A stretch of 64,000 nucleotides of DNA, taken from positions 310,001 through 374,000 of the forward strand of contig CP060773.1 of assembly GCA_023205875.1 (NCBI GenBank), in the 5' to 3' direction. The first letter of the stretch is position 1; each line of letters starts with the position of its first letter. Below the pieces are notes generated by a model that saw only the letters and a list, made by a program, of their open reading frames with translations, was not told the DNA's origin and did not search any database. Of the stretch, positions 30,231 to 42,200 are shown one piece after another. A program made the translations under genes and the position numbers. This DNA comes from Chloropicon primus (lineage: Eukaryota; Chlorophyta; Chloropicophyceae; Chloropicales; Chloropicaceae).

Positions 30231-33200
30231 AAATCTTTTTCAATATGTAGGTTTTTGAAAACGATGCGTCTGCTTTGGCATCGAGGACAAAGTCCGTTGT
30301 AAGGAATCCGCCCTTTTCTAATTGAAAAAATTGTTTTGATTGTCGAACTCAAAAGAACTCGCATCTACATATAAAGACCCTCGATTGCTTTCTCCGCTTC
30401 CAGTGGATAAGAAAATAGAACCGGACGAACCAAAGGTAGACAAACCTGTGGCAACAACAATGTCGCCGCTAACGCCCGCCACGCCCGCATCGGGGGTCTG
30501 CACTTGGATCTCGCCGCTATCCGTGGAGGTGCTGCGACCACTGGTCAGCTGGAGAGCACCACCGGTGGACATCTCAGATGTGCCACCAGTCACAGCAATG
30601 TCGCCACCAAGGCCATACATCGTGCTGCTGCTCAAGCCAGCGGACACAAGCACGTGGCCCCAGCACCCGTGTCCCCGTCGCCCACGACGAGCTCGATCGA
30701 GCCTCCAGATCCGCCCACGGAGGAACCACTCGAGACTCCAATGTCACCAGAGGAGCCGAGGTCGATGAACCCGTGGTCAGGTTCAGGTCCCCGCTCACGC
30801 CGCTCACACCAGCGTCAACCGTGCCAACGCTGATGTGGCCGCTGTGGCCACCAGCACTCTTGCCGCTCAGCATGGAGATGCTGCCGCCGGTTCCAGCTTG
30901 GGAGGCGCCACCAGAGATGCTCACATTGCCACCGTGATCGGTGCTCGTGCTCAGGCCTTGGGCCTCACCACCAATCAGGTAAAGGCCACCGCCATCGCCG
31001 CCATCACTGATGTCCGTGCTGCTGCCGGTGCCAGCAACGACACGCATCTCGCCTCCTTGGCCGCCGGAGCTGCTGCTCAGGCCAGAGGACAAGAGCATGT
31101 GGCCGCCAACACCAGTGTCCCCGTCGCCGATGACGAGCTCGATGGAGCCACCAGAACCACCAACGGCACTGCCTGTCAAGACGTCAACAGTACCAGAGTC
31201 GCCCTGGCTGGCGGCACCAGTGGCAACAACAATGTCGCCGCTAACGCCCGCCACGCCCGCATCGGGGTCTGCACTTGGATCTCGCCGCTATCCGTGGAGG
31301 TGCTGCGACCACTGGTCAGCTGGAGAGCACCACCGGTGGACATCTCAGATGTGCCACCAGTCACAGCAATGTCGCCACCAAGGCCATACATCGTGCTGCT
31401 GCTCAAGCCAGCGGACACAAGCACGTGGCCCCCAGCACCCGTGTCCCCGTCGCCCACGACGAGCTCGATCGAGCCTCCAGATCCGCCCACGGAGGAACCA
31501 CTCGAGACTCCAATGTCACCAGAGGAGCCCGAGGTCGATGAACCCGTGGTCAGGTTCAGGTCCCCGCTCACGCCGCTCACACCAGCGTCAACCGTGCCAA
31601 CGCTGATGTGGCCGCTGTGGCCACCAGCACTCTTGCCGCTCAGCATGGAGATGCTGCCGCCGGTTCCAGCTTGGGAGGCGCCACCAGAGATGCTCACATT
31701 GCCACCGTGATCGGTGCTCGTGCTCAGGCCTTGGGCCTCACCACCAATCAGGTAAAGGCCACCGCCATCGCCGCCATCACTGATGTCCGTGCTGCTGCCG
31801 GTGCCAGCAACGACACGCATCTCGCCTCCTTGGCCGCCGGAGCTGCTGCTCAGGCCAGAGGACAAGAGCATGTGGCCGCCAACACCAGTGTCCCCGTCGC
31901 CGATGACGAGCTCGATGGAGCCACCAGAACCACCAACGGCACTGCCTGTCAAGACGTCAACAGTACCAGAGTCGCCCTGGCTGGCGGCACCAGTGGCAAC
32001 AACAATGTCGCCGCTAACGCCCGCCACGCCCGCATCGGGGTCTGCACTTGATCTCGCCGCTATCCGTGGAGGTGCTGCGACCACTGGTCAGCTGGAGAGC
32101 ACCACCGGTGGACATCTCAGATGTGCCACCAGTCACAGCAATGTCGCCACCAAGGCCATACATCGTGCTGCTGCTCAAGCCAGCGGACACAAGCACGTGG
32201 CCCCCAGCACCCGTGTCCCCGTCGCCCACGACGAGCTCGATCGAGCCTCCAGATCCGCCCACGGAGGAACCACTCGAGACTCCAATGTCACCAGAGGAGC
32301 CCGAGGTCGATGAACCCGTGGTCAGGTTCAGGTCCCCGCTCACGCCGCTCACACCAGCGTCAACCGTGCCAACGCTGATGTGGCCGCTGTGGCCACCAGC
32401 ACTCTTGCCGCTCAGCATGGAGATGCTGCCGCCGGTTCCAGCTTGGGAGGCGCCACCAGAGATGCTCACATTGCCACCGTGATCGGTGCTCGTGCTCAGG
32501 CCTTGGGCCTCACCACCAATCAGGTAAAGGCCACCGCCATCGCCGCCATCACTGATGTCCGTGCTGCTGCCGGTGCCAGCAACGACACGCATCTCGCCTC
32601 CTTGGCCGCCGGAGCTGCTGCTCAGGCCAGAGGACAAGAGCATGTGGCCGCCAACACCAGTGTCCCCGTCGCCGATGACGAGCTCGATGGAGCCACCAGA
32701 ACCACCAACGGCACTGCCTGTCAAGACGTCAACAGTACCAGAGTCGCCCTGGCTGGCGGCACCAGTGGCAACAACAATGTCGCCGCTAACGCCCGCCACG
32801 CCCGCATCGGGGGTCTGCACTTGATCTCGCCGCTATCCGTGGAGGTGCTGCGACCACTGGTCAGCTGGAGAGCACCACCGGTGGACATCTCAGATGTGCC
32901 ACCAGTCACAGCAATGTCGCCACCAAGGCCATACATCGTGCTGCTGCTCAAGCCAGCGGACACAAGCACGTGGCCCCCAGCACCCGTGTCCCCGTCGCCC
33001 ACGACGAGCTCGATCGAGCCTCCAGATCCGCCCACGGAGGAACCACTCGAGACTCCAATGTCACCAGAGGAGCCCGAGGTCGATGAACCCGTGGTCAGGT
33101 TCAGGTCCCCGCTCACGCCGCTCACACCAGCGTCAACCGTGCCAACGCTGATGTGGCCGCTGTGGCCACCAGCACTCTTGCCGCTCAGCATGGAGATGCT

Positions 33201-36200
33201 GCCGCCGGTTCCAGCTTGGGAGGCGCCACCAGAGATGCTCACATTGCCACCGTGATCGGTGCTCGTGCTCAGGCCTTGGGCCTCACCACCAATCAGGTAA
33301 AGGCCACCGCCATCGCCGCCATCACTGATGTCCGTGCTGCTGCCGGTGCCAGCAACGACACGCATCTCGCCTCCTTGGCCGCCGGAGCTGCTGCTCAGGC
33401 CAGAGGACAAGAGCATGTGGCCGCCAACACCAGTGTCCCCGTCGCCGATGACGAGCTCGATGGAGCCACCAGAACCACCAACGGCACTGCCTGTCAAGAC
33501 GTCAACAGTACCAGAGTCGCCCTGGCTGGCGGCACCAGTGGCAACAACAATGTCGCCGCTAACGCCCGCCACGCCCGCATCGGGGGTCTGCACTTGGATC
33601 TCGCCGCTATCCGTGGAGGTGCTGCGACCACTGGTCAGCTGGAGAGCACCACCGGTGGACATCTCAGATGTGCCACCAGTCACAGCAATGTCGCCACCAA
33701 GGCCATACATCGTGCTGCTGCTCAAGCCAGCGGACACAAGCACGTGGCCCCCAGCACCCGTGTCCCCGTCGCCCACGACGAGCTCGATCGAGCCTCCAGA
33801 TCCGCCCACGGAGGAACCACTCGAGACTCCAATGTCACCAGAGGAGCCCGAGGTCGATGAACCCGTGGTCAGGTTCAGGTCCCCGCTCACGCCGCTCACA
33901 CCAGCGTCAACCGTGCCAACGCTGATGTGGCCGCTGTGGCCACCAGCACTCTTGCCGCTCAGCATGGAGATGCTGCCGCCGGTTCCAGCTTGGGAGGCGC
34001 CACCAGAGATGCTCACATTGCCACCGTGATCGGTGCTCGTGCTCAGGCCTTGGGCCTCACCACCAATCAGGTAAAGGCCACCGCCATCGCCGCCATCACT
34101 GATGTCCGTGCTGCTGCCGGTGCCAGCAACGACACGCATCTCGCCTCCTTGGCCGCCGGAGCTGCTGCTCAGGCCAGAGGACAAGAGCATGTGGCCGCCA
34201 ACACCAGTGTCCCCGTCGCCGATGACGAGCTCGATGGAGCCACCAGAACCACCAACGGCACTGCCTGTCAAGACGTCAACAGTACCAGAGTCGCCCTGGC
34301 TGGCGGCACCAGTGGCAACAACAATGTCGCCGCTAACGCCCGCCACGCCCGCATCGGGGGTCTGCACTTGGATCTCGCCGCTATCCGTGGAGGTGCTGCG
34401 ACCACTGGTCAGCTGGAGAGCACCACCGGTGGACATCTCAGATGTGCCACCAGTCACAGCAATGTCGCCACCAAGGCCATACATCGTGCTGCTGCTCAAG
34501 CCAGCGGACACAAGCACGTGGCCCCCAGCACCCGTGTCCCCGTCGCCCACGACGAGCTCGATCGAGCCTCCAGATCCGCCCACGGAGGAACCACTCGAGA
34601 CTCCAATGTCACCAGAGGAGCCCGAGGTCGATGAACCCGTGGTCAGGTTCAGGTCCCCGCTCACGCCGCTCACACCAGCGTCAACCGTGCCAACGCTGAT
34701 GTGGCCGCTGTGGCCACCAGCACTCTTGCCGCTCAGCATGGAGATGCTGCCGCCGGTTCCAGCTTGGGAGGCGCCACCAGAGATGCTCACATTGCCACCG
34801 TGATCGGTGCTCGTGCTCAGGCCTTGGGCCTCACCACCAATCAGGTAAAGGCCACCGCCATCGCCGCCATCACTGATGTCCGTGCTGCTGCCGGTGCCAG
34901 CAACGACACGCATCTCGCCTCCTTGGCCGCCGGAGCTGCTGCTCAGGCCAGAGGACAAGAGCATGTGGCCGCCAACACCAGTGTCCCCGTCGCCGATGAC
35001 GAGCTCGATGGAGCCACCAGAACCACCAACGGCACTGCCTGTCAAGACGTCAACAGTACCAGAGTCGCCCTGGCTGGCGGCACCAGTGGCAACAACAATG
35101 TCGCCGCTAACGCCCGCCACGCCCGCATCGGGGTCTGCACTTGGATCTCGCCGCTATCCGTGGAGGTGCTGCGACCACTGGTCAGCTGGAGAGCACCACC
35201 GGTGGACATCTCAGATGTGCCACCAGTCACAGCAATGTCGCCACCAAGGCCATACATCGTGCTGCTGCTCAAGCCAGCGGACACAAGCACGTGGCCCCCA
35301 GCACCCGTGTCCCCGTCGCCCACGACGAGCTCGATCGAGCCTCCAGATCCGCCCACGGAGGAACCACTCGAGACTCCAATGTCACCAGAGGAGCCCGAGG
35401 TCGATGAACCCGTGGTCAGGTTCAGGTCCCCGCTCACGCCGCTCACACCAGCGTCAACCGTGCCAACGCTGATGTGGCCGCTGTGGCCACCAGCACTCTT
35501 GCCGCTCAGCATGGAGATGCTGCCGCCGGTTCCAGCTTGGGAGGCGCCACCAGAGATGCTCACATTGCCACCGTGATCGGTGCTCGTGCTCAGGCCTTGG
35601 GCCTCACCACCAATCAGGTAAAGGCCACCGCCATCGCCGCCATCACTGATGTCCGTGCTGCTGCCGGTGCCAGCAACGACACGCATCTCGCCTCCTTGGC
35701 CGCCGGAGCTGCTGCTCAGGCCAGAGGACAAGAGCATGTGGCCGCCAACACCAGTGTCCCCGTCGCCGATGACGAGCTCGATGGAGCCACCAGAACCACC
35801 AACGGCACTGCCTGTCAAGACGTCAACAGTACCAGAGTCGCCCTGGCTGGCGGCACCAGTGGCAACAACAATGTCGCCGCTAACGCCCGCCACGCCCGCA
35901 TCGGGGGTCTGCACTTGGATCTCGCCGCTATCCGTGGAGGTGCTGCGACCACTGGTCAGCTGGAGAGCACCACCGGTGGACATCTCAGATGTGCCACCAG
36001 TCACAGCAATGTCGCCACCAAGGCCATACATCGTGCTGCTGCTCAAGCCAGCGGACACAAGCACGTGGCCCCCAGCACCCGTGTCCCCGTCGCCCACGAC
36101 GAGCTCGATCGAGCCTCCAGATCCGCCCACGGAGGAACCACTCGAGACTCCAATGTCACCAGAGGAGCCCGAGGTCGATGAACCCGTGGTCAGGTTCAGG

Positions 36201-39200
36201 TCCCCGCTCACGCCGCTCACACCAGCGTCAACCGTGCCAACGCTGATGTGGCCGCTGTGGCCACCAGCACTCTTGCCGCTCAGCATGGAGATGCTGCCGC
36301 CGGTTCCAGCTTGGGAGGCGCCACCAGAGATGCTCACATTGCCACCGTGATCGGTGCTCGTGCTCAGGCCTTGGGCCTCACCACCAATCAGGTAAAGGCC
36401 ACCGCCATCGCCGCCATCACTGATGTCCGTGCTGCTGCCGGTGCCAGCAACGACACGCATCTCGCCTCCTTGGCCGCCGGAGCTGCTGCTCAGGCCAGAG
36501 GACAAGAGCATGTGGCCGCCAACACCAGTGTCCCCGTCGCCGATGACGAGCTCGATGGAGCCACCAGAACCACCAACGGCACTGCCTGTCAAGACGTCAA
36601 CAGTACCAGAGTCGCCCTGGCTGGCGGCACCAGTGGCAACAACAATGTCGCCGCTAACGCCCGCCACGCCCGCATCGGGGTCTGCACTTGGATCTCGCCG
36701 CTATCCGTGGAGGTGCTGCGACCACTGGTCAGCTGGAGAGCACCACCGGTGGACATCTCAGATGTGCCACCAGTCACAGCAATGTCGCCACCAAGGCCAT
36801 ACATCGTGCTGCTGCTCAAGCCAGCGGACACAAGCACGTGGCCCCCAGCACCCGTGTCCCCGTCGCCCACGACGAGCTCGATCGAGCCTCCAGATCCGCC
36901 CACGGAGGAACCACTCGAGACTCCAATGTCACCAGAGGAGCCCGAGGTCGATGAACCCGTGGTCAGGTTCAGGTCCCCGCTCACGCCGCTCACACCAGCG
37001 TCAACCGTGCCAACGCTGATGTGGCCGCTGTGGCCACCAGCACTCTTGCCGCTCAGCATGGAGATGCTGCCGCCGGTTCCAGCTTGGGAGGCGCCACCAG
37101 AGATGCTCACATTGCCACCGTGATCGGTGCTCGTGCTCAGGCCTTGGGCCTCACCACCAATCAGGTAAAGGCCACCGCCATCGCCGCCATCACTGATGTC
37201 CGTGCTGCTGCCGGTGCCAGCAACGACACGCATCTCGCCTCCTTGGCCGCCGGAGCTGCTGCTCAGGCCAGAGGACAAGAGCATGTGGCCGCCAACACCA
37301 GTGTCCCCGTCGCCGATGACGAGCTCGATGGAGCCACCAGAACCACCAACGGCACTGCCTGTCAAGACGTCAACAGTACCAGAGTCGCCCTGGCTGGCGG
37401 CACCAGTGGCAACAACAATGTCGCCGCTAACGCCCGCCACGCCCGCATCGGGGGTCTGCACTTGGATCTCGCCGCTATCCGTGGAGGTGCTGCGACCACT
37501 GGTCAGCTGGAGAGCACCACCGGTGGACATCTCAGATGTGCCACCAGTCACAGCAATGTCGCCACCAAGGCCATACATCGTGCTGCTGCTCAAGCCAGCG
37601 GACACAAGCACGTGGCCCCCAGCACCCGTGTCCCCGTCGCCCACGACGAGCTCGATCGAGCCTCCAGATCCGCCCACGGAGGAACCACTCGAGACTCCAA
37701 TGTCACCAGAGGAGCCCGAGGTCGATGAACCCGTGGTCAGGTTCAGGTCCCCGCTCACGCCGCTCACACCAGCGTCAACCGTGCCAACGCTGATGTGGCC
37801 GCTGTGGCCACCAGCACTCTTGCCGCTCAGCATGGAGATGCTGCCGCCGGTTCCAGCTTGGGAGGCGCCACCAGAGATGCTCACATTGCCACCGTGATCG
37901 GTGCTCGTGCTCAGGCCTTGGGCCTCACCACCAATCAGGTAAAGGCCACCGCCATCGCCGCCATCACTGATGTCCGTGCTGCTGCCGGTGCCAGCAACGA
38001 CACGCATCTCGCCTCCTTGGCCGCCGGAGCTGCTGCTCAGGCCAGAGGACAAGAGCATGTGGCCGCCAACACCAGTGTCCCCGTCGCCGATGACGAGCTC
38101 GATGGAGCCACCAGAACCACCAACGGCACTGCCTGTCAAGACGTCAACAGTACCAGAGTCGCCCTGGCTGGCGGCACCAGTGGCAACAACAATGTCGCCG
38201 CTAACGCCCGCCACGCCCGCATCGGGGGTCTGCACTTGGATCTCGCCGCTATCCGTGGAGGTGCTGCGACCACTGGTCAGCTGGAGAGCACCACCGGTGG
38301 ACATCTCAGATGTGCCACCAGTCACAGCAATGTCGCCACCAAGGCCATACATCGTGCTGCTGCTCAAGCCAGCGGACACAAGCACGTGGCCCCCAGCACC
38401 CGTGTCCCCGTCGCCCACGACGAGCTCGATCGAGCCTCCAGATCCGCCCACGGAGGAACCACTCGAGACTCCAATGTCACCAGAGGAGCCCGAGGTCGAT
38501 GAACCCGTGGTCAGGTTCAGGTCCCCGCTCACGCCGCTCACACCAGCGTCAACCGTGCCAACGCTGATGTGGCCGCTGTGGCCACCAGCACTCTTGCCGC
38601 TCAGCATGGAGATGCTGCCGCCGGTTCCAGCTTGGGAGGCGCCACCAGAGATGCTCACATTGCCACCGTGATCGGTGCTCGTGCTCAGGCCTTGGGCCTC
38701 ACCACCAATCAGGTAAAGGCCACCGCCATCGCCGCCATCACTGATGTCCGTGCTGCTGCCGGTGCCAGCAACGACACGCATCTCGCCTCCTTGGCCGCCG
38801 GAGCTGCTGCTCAGGCCAGAGGACAAGAGCATGTGGCCGCCAACACCAGTGTCCCCGTCGCCGATGACGAGCTCGATGGAGCCACCAGAACCACCAACGG
38901 CACTGCCTGTCAAGACGTCAACAGTACCAGAGTCGCCCTGGCTGGCGGCACCAGTGGCAACAACAATGTCGCCGCTAACGCCCGCCACGCCCGCATCGGG
39001 GTCTGCACTTGGATCTCGCCGCTATCCGTGGAGGTGCTGCGACCACTGGTCAGCTGGAGAGCACCACCGGTGGACATCTCAGATGTGCCACCAGTCACAG
39101 CAATGTCGCCACCAAGGCCATACATCGTGCTGCTGCTCAAGCCAGCGGACACAAGCACGTGGCCCCCAGCACCCGTGTCCCCGTCGCCCACGACGAGCTC

Positions 39201-42200
39201 GATCGAGCCTCCAGATCCGCCCACGGAGGAACCACTCGAGACTCCAATGTCACCAGAGGAGCCCGAGGTCGATGAACCCGTGGTCAGGTTCAGGTCCCCG
39301 CTCACGCCGCTCACACCAGCGTCAACCGTGCCAACGCTGATGTGGCCGCTGTGGCCACCAGCACTCTTGCCGCTCAGCATGGAGATGCTGCCGCCGGTTC
39401 CAGCTTGGGAGGCGCCACCAGAGATGCTCACATTGCCACCGTGATCGGTGCTCGTGCTCAGGCCTTGGGCCTCACCACCAATCAGGTAAAGGCCACCGCC
39501 ATCGCCGCCATCACTGATGTCCGTGCTGCTGCCGGTGCCAGCAACGACACGCATCTCGCCTCCTTGGCCGCCGGAGCTGCTGCTCAGGCCAGAGGACAAG
39601 AGCATGTGGCCGCCAACACCAGTGTCCCCGTCGCCGATGACGAGCTCGATGGAGCCACCAGAACCACCAACGGCACTGCCTGTCAAGACGTCAACAGTAC
39701 CAGAGTCGCCCTGGCTGGCGGCACCAGTGGCAACAACAATGTCGCCGCTAACGCCCGCCACGCCCGCATCGGGGTCTGCACTTGGATCTCGCCGCTATCC
39801 GTGGAGGTGCTGCGACCACTGGTCAGCTGGAGAGCACCACCGGTGGACATCTCAGATGTGCCACCAGTCACAGCAATGTCGCCACCAAGGCCATACATCG
39901 TGCTGCTGCTCAAGCCAGCGGACACAAGCACGTGGCCCCCAGCACCCGTGTCCCCGTCGCCCACGACGAGCTCGATCGAGCCTCCAGATCCGCCCACGGA
40001 GGAACCACTCGAGACTCCAATGTCACCAGAGGAGCCCGAGGTCGATGAACCCGTGGTCAGGTTCAGGTCCCCGCTCACGCCGCTCACACCAGCGTCAACC
40101 GTGCCAACGCTGATGTGGCCGCTGTGGCCACCAGCACTCTTGCCGCTCAGCATGGAGATGCTGCCGCCGGTTCCAGCTTGGGAGGCGCCACCAGAGATGC
40201 TCACATTGCCACCGTGATCGGTGCTCGTGCTCAGGCCTTGGGCCTCACCACCAATCAGGTAAAGGCCACCGCCATCGCCGCCATCACTGATGTCCGTGCT
40301 GCTGCCGGTGCCAGCAACGACACGCATCTCGCCTCCTTGGCCGCCGGAGCTGCTGCTCAGGCCAGAGGACAAGAGCATGTGGCCGCCAACACCAGTGTCC
40401 CCGTCGCCGATGACGAGCTCGATGGAGCCACCAGAACCACCAACGGCACTGCCTGTCAAGACGTCAACAGTACCAGAGTCGCCCTGGCTGGCGGCACCAG
40501 TGGCAACAACAATGTCGCCGCTAACGCCCGCCACGCCCGCATCGGGGGTCTGCACTTGGATCTCGCCGCTATCCGTGGAGGTGCTGCGACCACTGGTCAG
40601 CTGGAGAGCACCACCGGTGGACATCTCAGATGTGCCACCAGTCACAGCAATGTCGCCACCAAGGCCATACATCGTGCTGCTGCTCAAGCCAGCGGACACA
40701 AGCACGTGGCCCCCAGCACCCGTGTCCCCGTCGCCCACGACGAGCTCGATCGAGCCTCCAGATCCGCCCACGGAGGAACCACTCGAGACTCCAATGTCAC
40801 CAGAGGAGCCCGAGGTCGATGAACCCGTGGTCAGGTTCAGGTCCCCGCTCACGCCGCTCACACCAGCGTCAACCGTGCCAACGCTGATGTGGCCGCTGTG
40901 GCCACCAGCACTCTTGCCGCTCAGCATGGAGATGCTGCCGCCGGTTCCAGCTTGGGAGGCGCCACCAGAGATGCTCACATTGCCACCGTGATCGGTGCTC
41001 GTGCTCAGGCCTTGGGCCTCACCACCAATCAGGTAAAGGCCACCGCCATCGCCGCCATCACTGATGTCCGTGCTGCTGCCGGTGCCAGCAACGACACGCA
41101 TCTCGCCTCCTTGGCCGCCGGAGCTGCTGCTCAGGCCAGAGGACAAGAGCATGTGGCCGCCAACACCAGTGTCCCCGTCGCCGATGACGAGCTCGATGGA
41201 GCCACCAGAACCACCAACGGCACTGCCTGTCAAGACGTCAACAGTACCAGAGTCGCCCTGGCTGGCGGCACCAGTGGCAACAACAATGTCGCCGCTAACG
41301 CCCGCCACGCCCGCATCGGGGTCTGCACTTGGATCTCGCCGCTATCCGTGGAGGTGCTGCGACCACTGGTCAGCTGGAGAGCACCACCGGTGGACATCTC
41401 AGATGTGCCACCAGTCACAGCAATGTCGCCACCAAGGCCATACATCGTGCTGCTGCTCAAGCCAGCGGACACAAGCACGTGGCCCCCAGCACCCGTGTCC
41501 CCGTCGCCCACGACGAGCTCGATCGAGCCTCCAGATCCGCCCACGGAGGAACCACTCGAGACTCCAATGTCACCAGAGGAGCCCGAGGTCGATGAACCCG
41601 TGGTCAGGTTCAGGTCCCCGCTCACGCCGCTCACACCAGCGTCAACCGTGCCAACGCTGATGTGGCCGCTGTGGCCACCAGCACTCTTGCCGCTCAGCAT
41701 GGAGATGCTGCCGCCGGTTCCAGCTTGGGAGGCGCCACCAGAGATGCTCACATTGCCACCGTGATCGGTGCTCGTGCTCAGGCCTTGGGCCTCACCACCA
41801 ATCAGGTAAAGGCCACCGCCATCGCCGCCATCACTGATGTCCGTGCTGCTGCCGGTGCCAGCAACGACACGCATCTCGCCTCCTTGGCCGCCGGAGCTGC
41901 TGCTCAGGCCAGAGGACAAGAGCATGTGGCCGCCAACACCAGTGTCCCCGTCGCCCACGACGAGCTCGATCGAGCCTCCAGATCCGCCCACGGAGGAACC
42001 ACTCGAGACTCCAATGTCACCAGAGGAGCCCGAGGTCGATGAACCCGTGGTCAGGTTCAGGTCCCCGCTCACGCCGCTCACACCAGCGTCAACCGTGCCA
42101 ACGCTGATGTGGCCGCTGTGGCCACCAGCACTCTTGCCGCTCAGCATGGAGATGCTGCCGCCGGTTCCAGCTTGGGAGGCGCCACCAGAGATGCTCACAT

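Noticed and set aside
20187-30302. Very long plus-strand open frame (over 3,300 codons) opposite the stalk array
   Set aside because: It is the antisense of the minus-strand stalk repeat. Its proline/valine-rich translation has no recognisable domain, while the minus strand connects to a spliced anchor exon.
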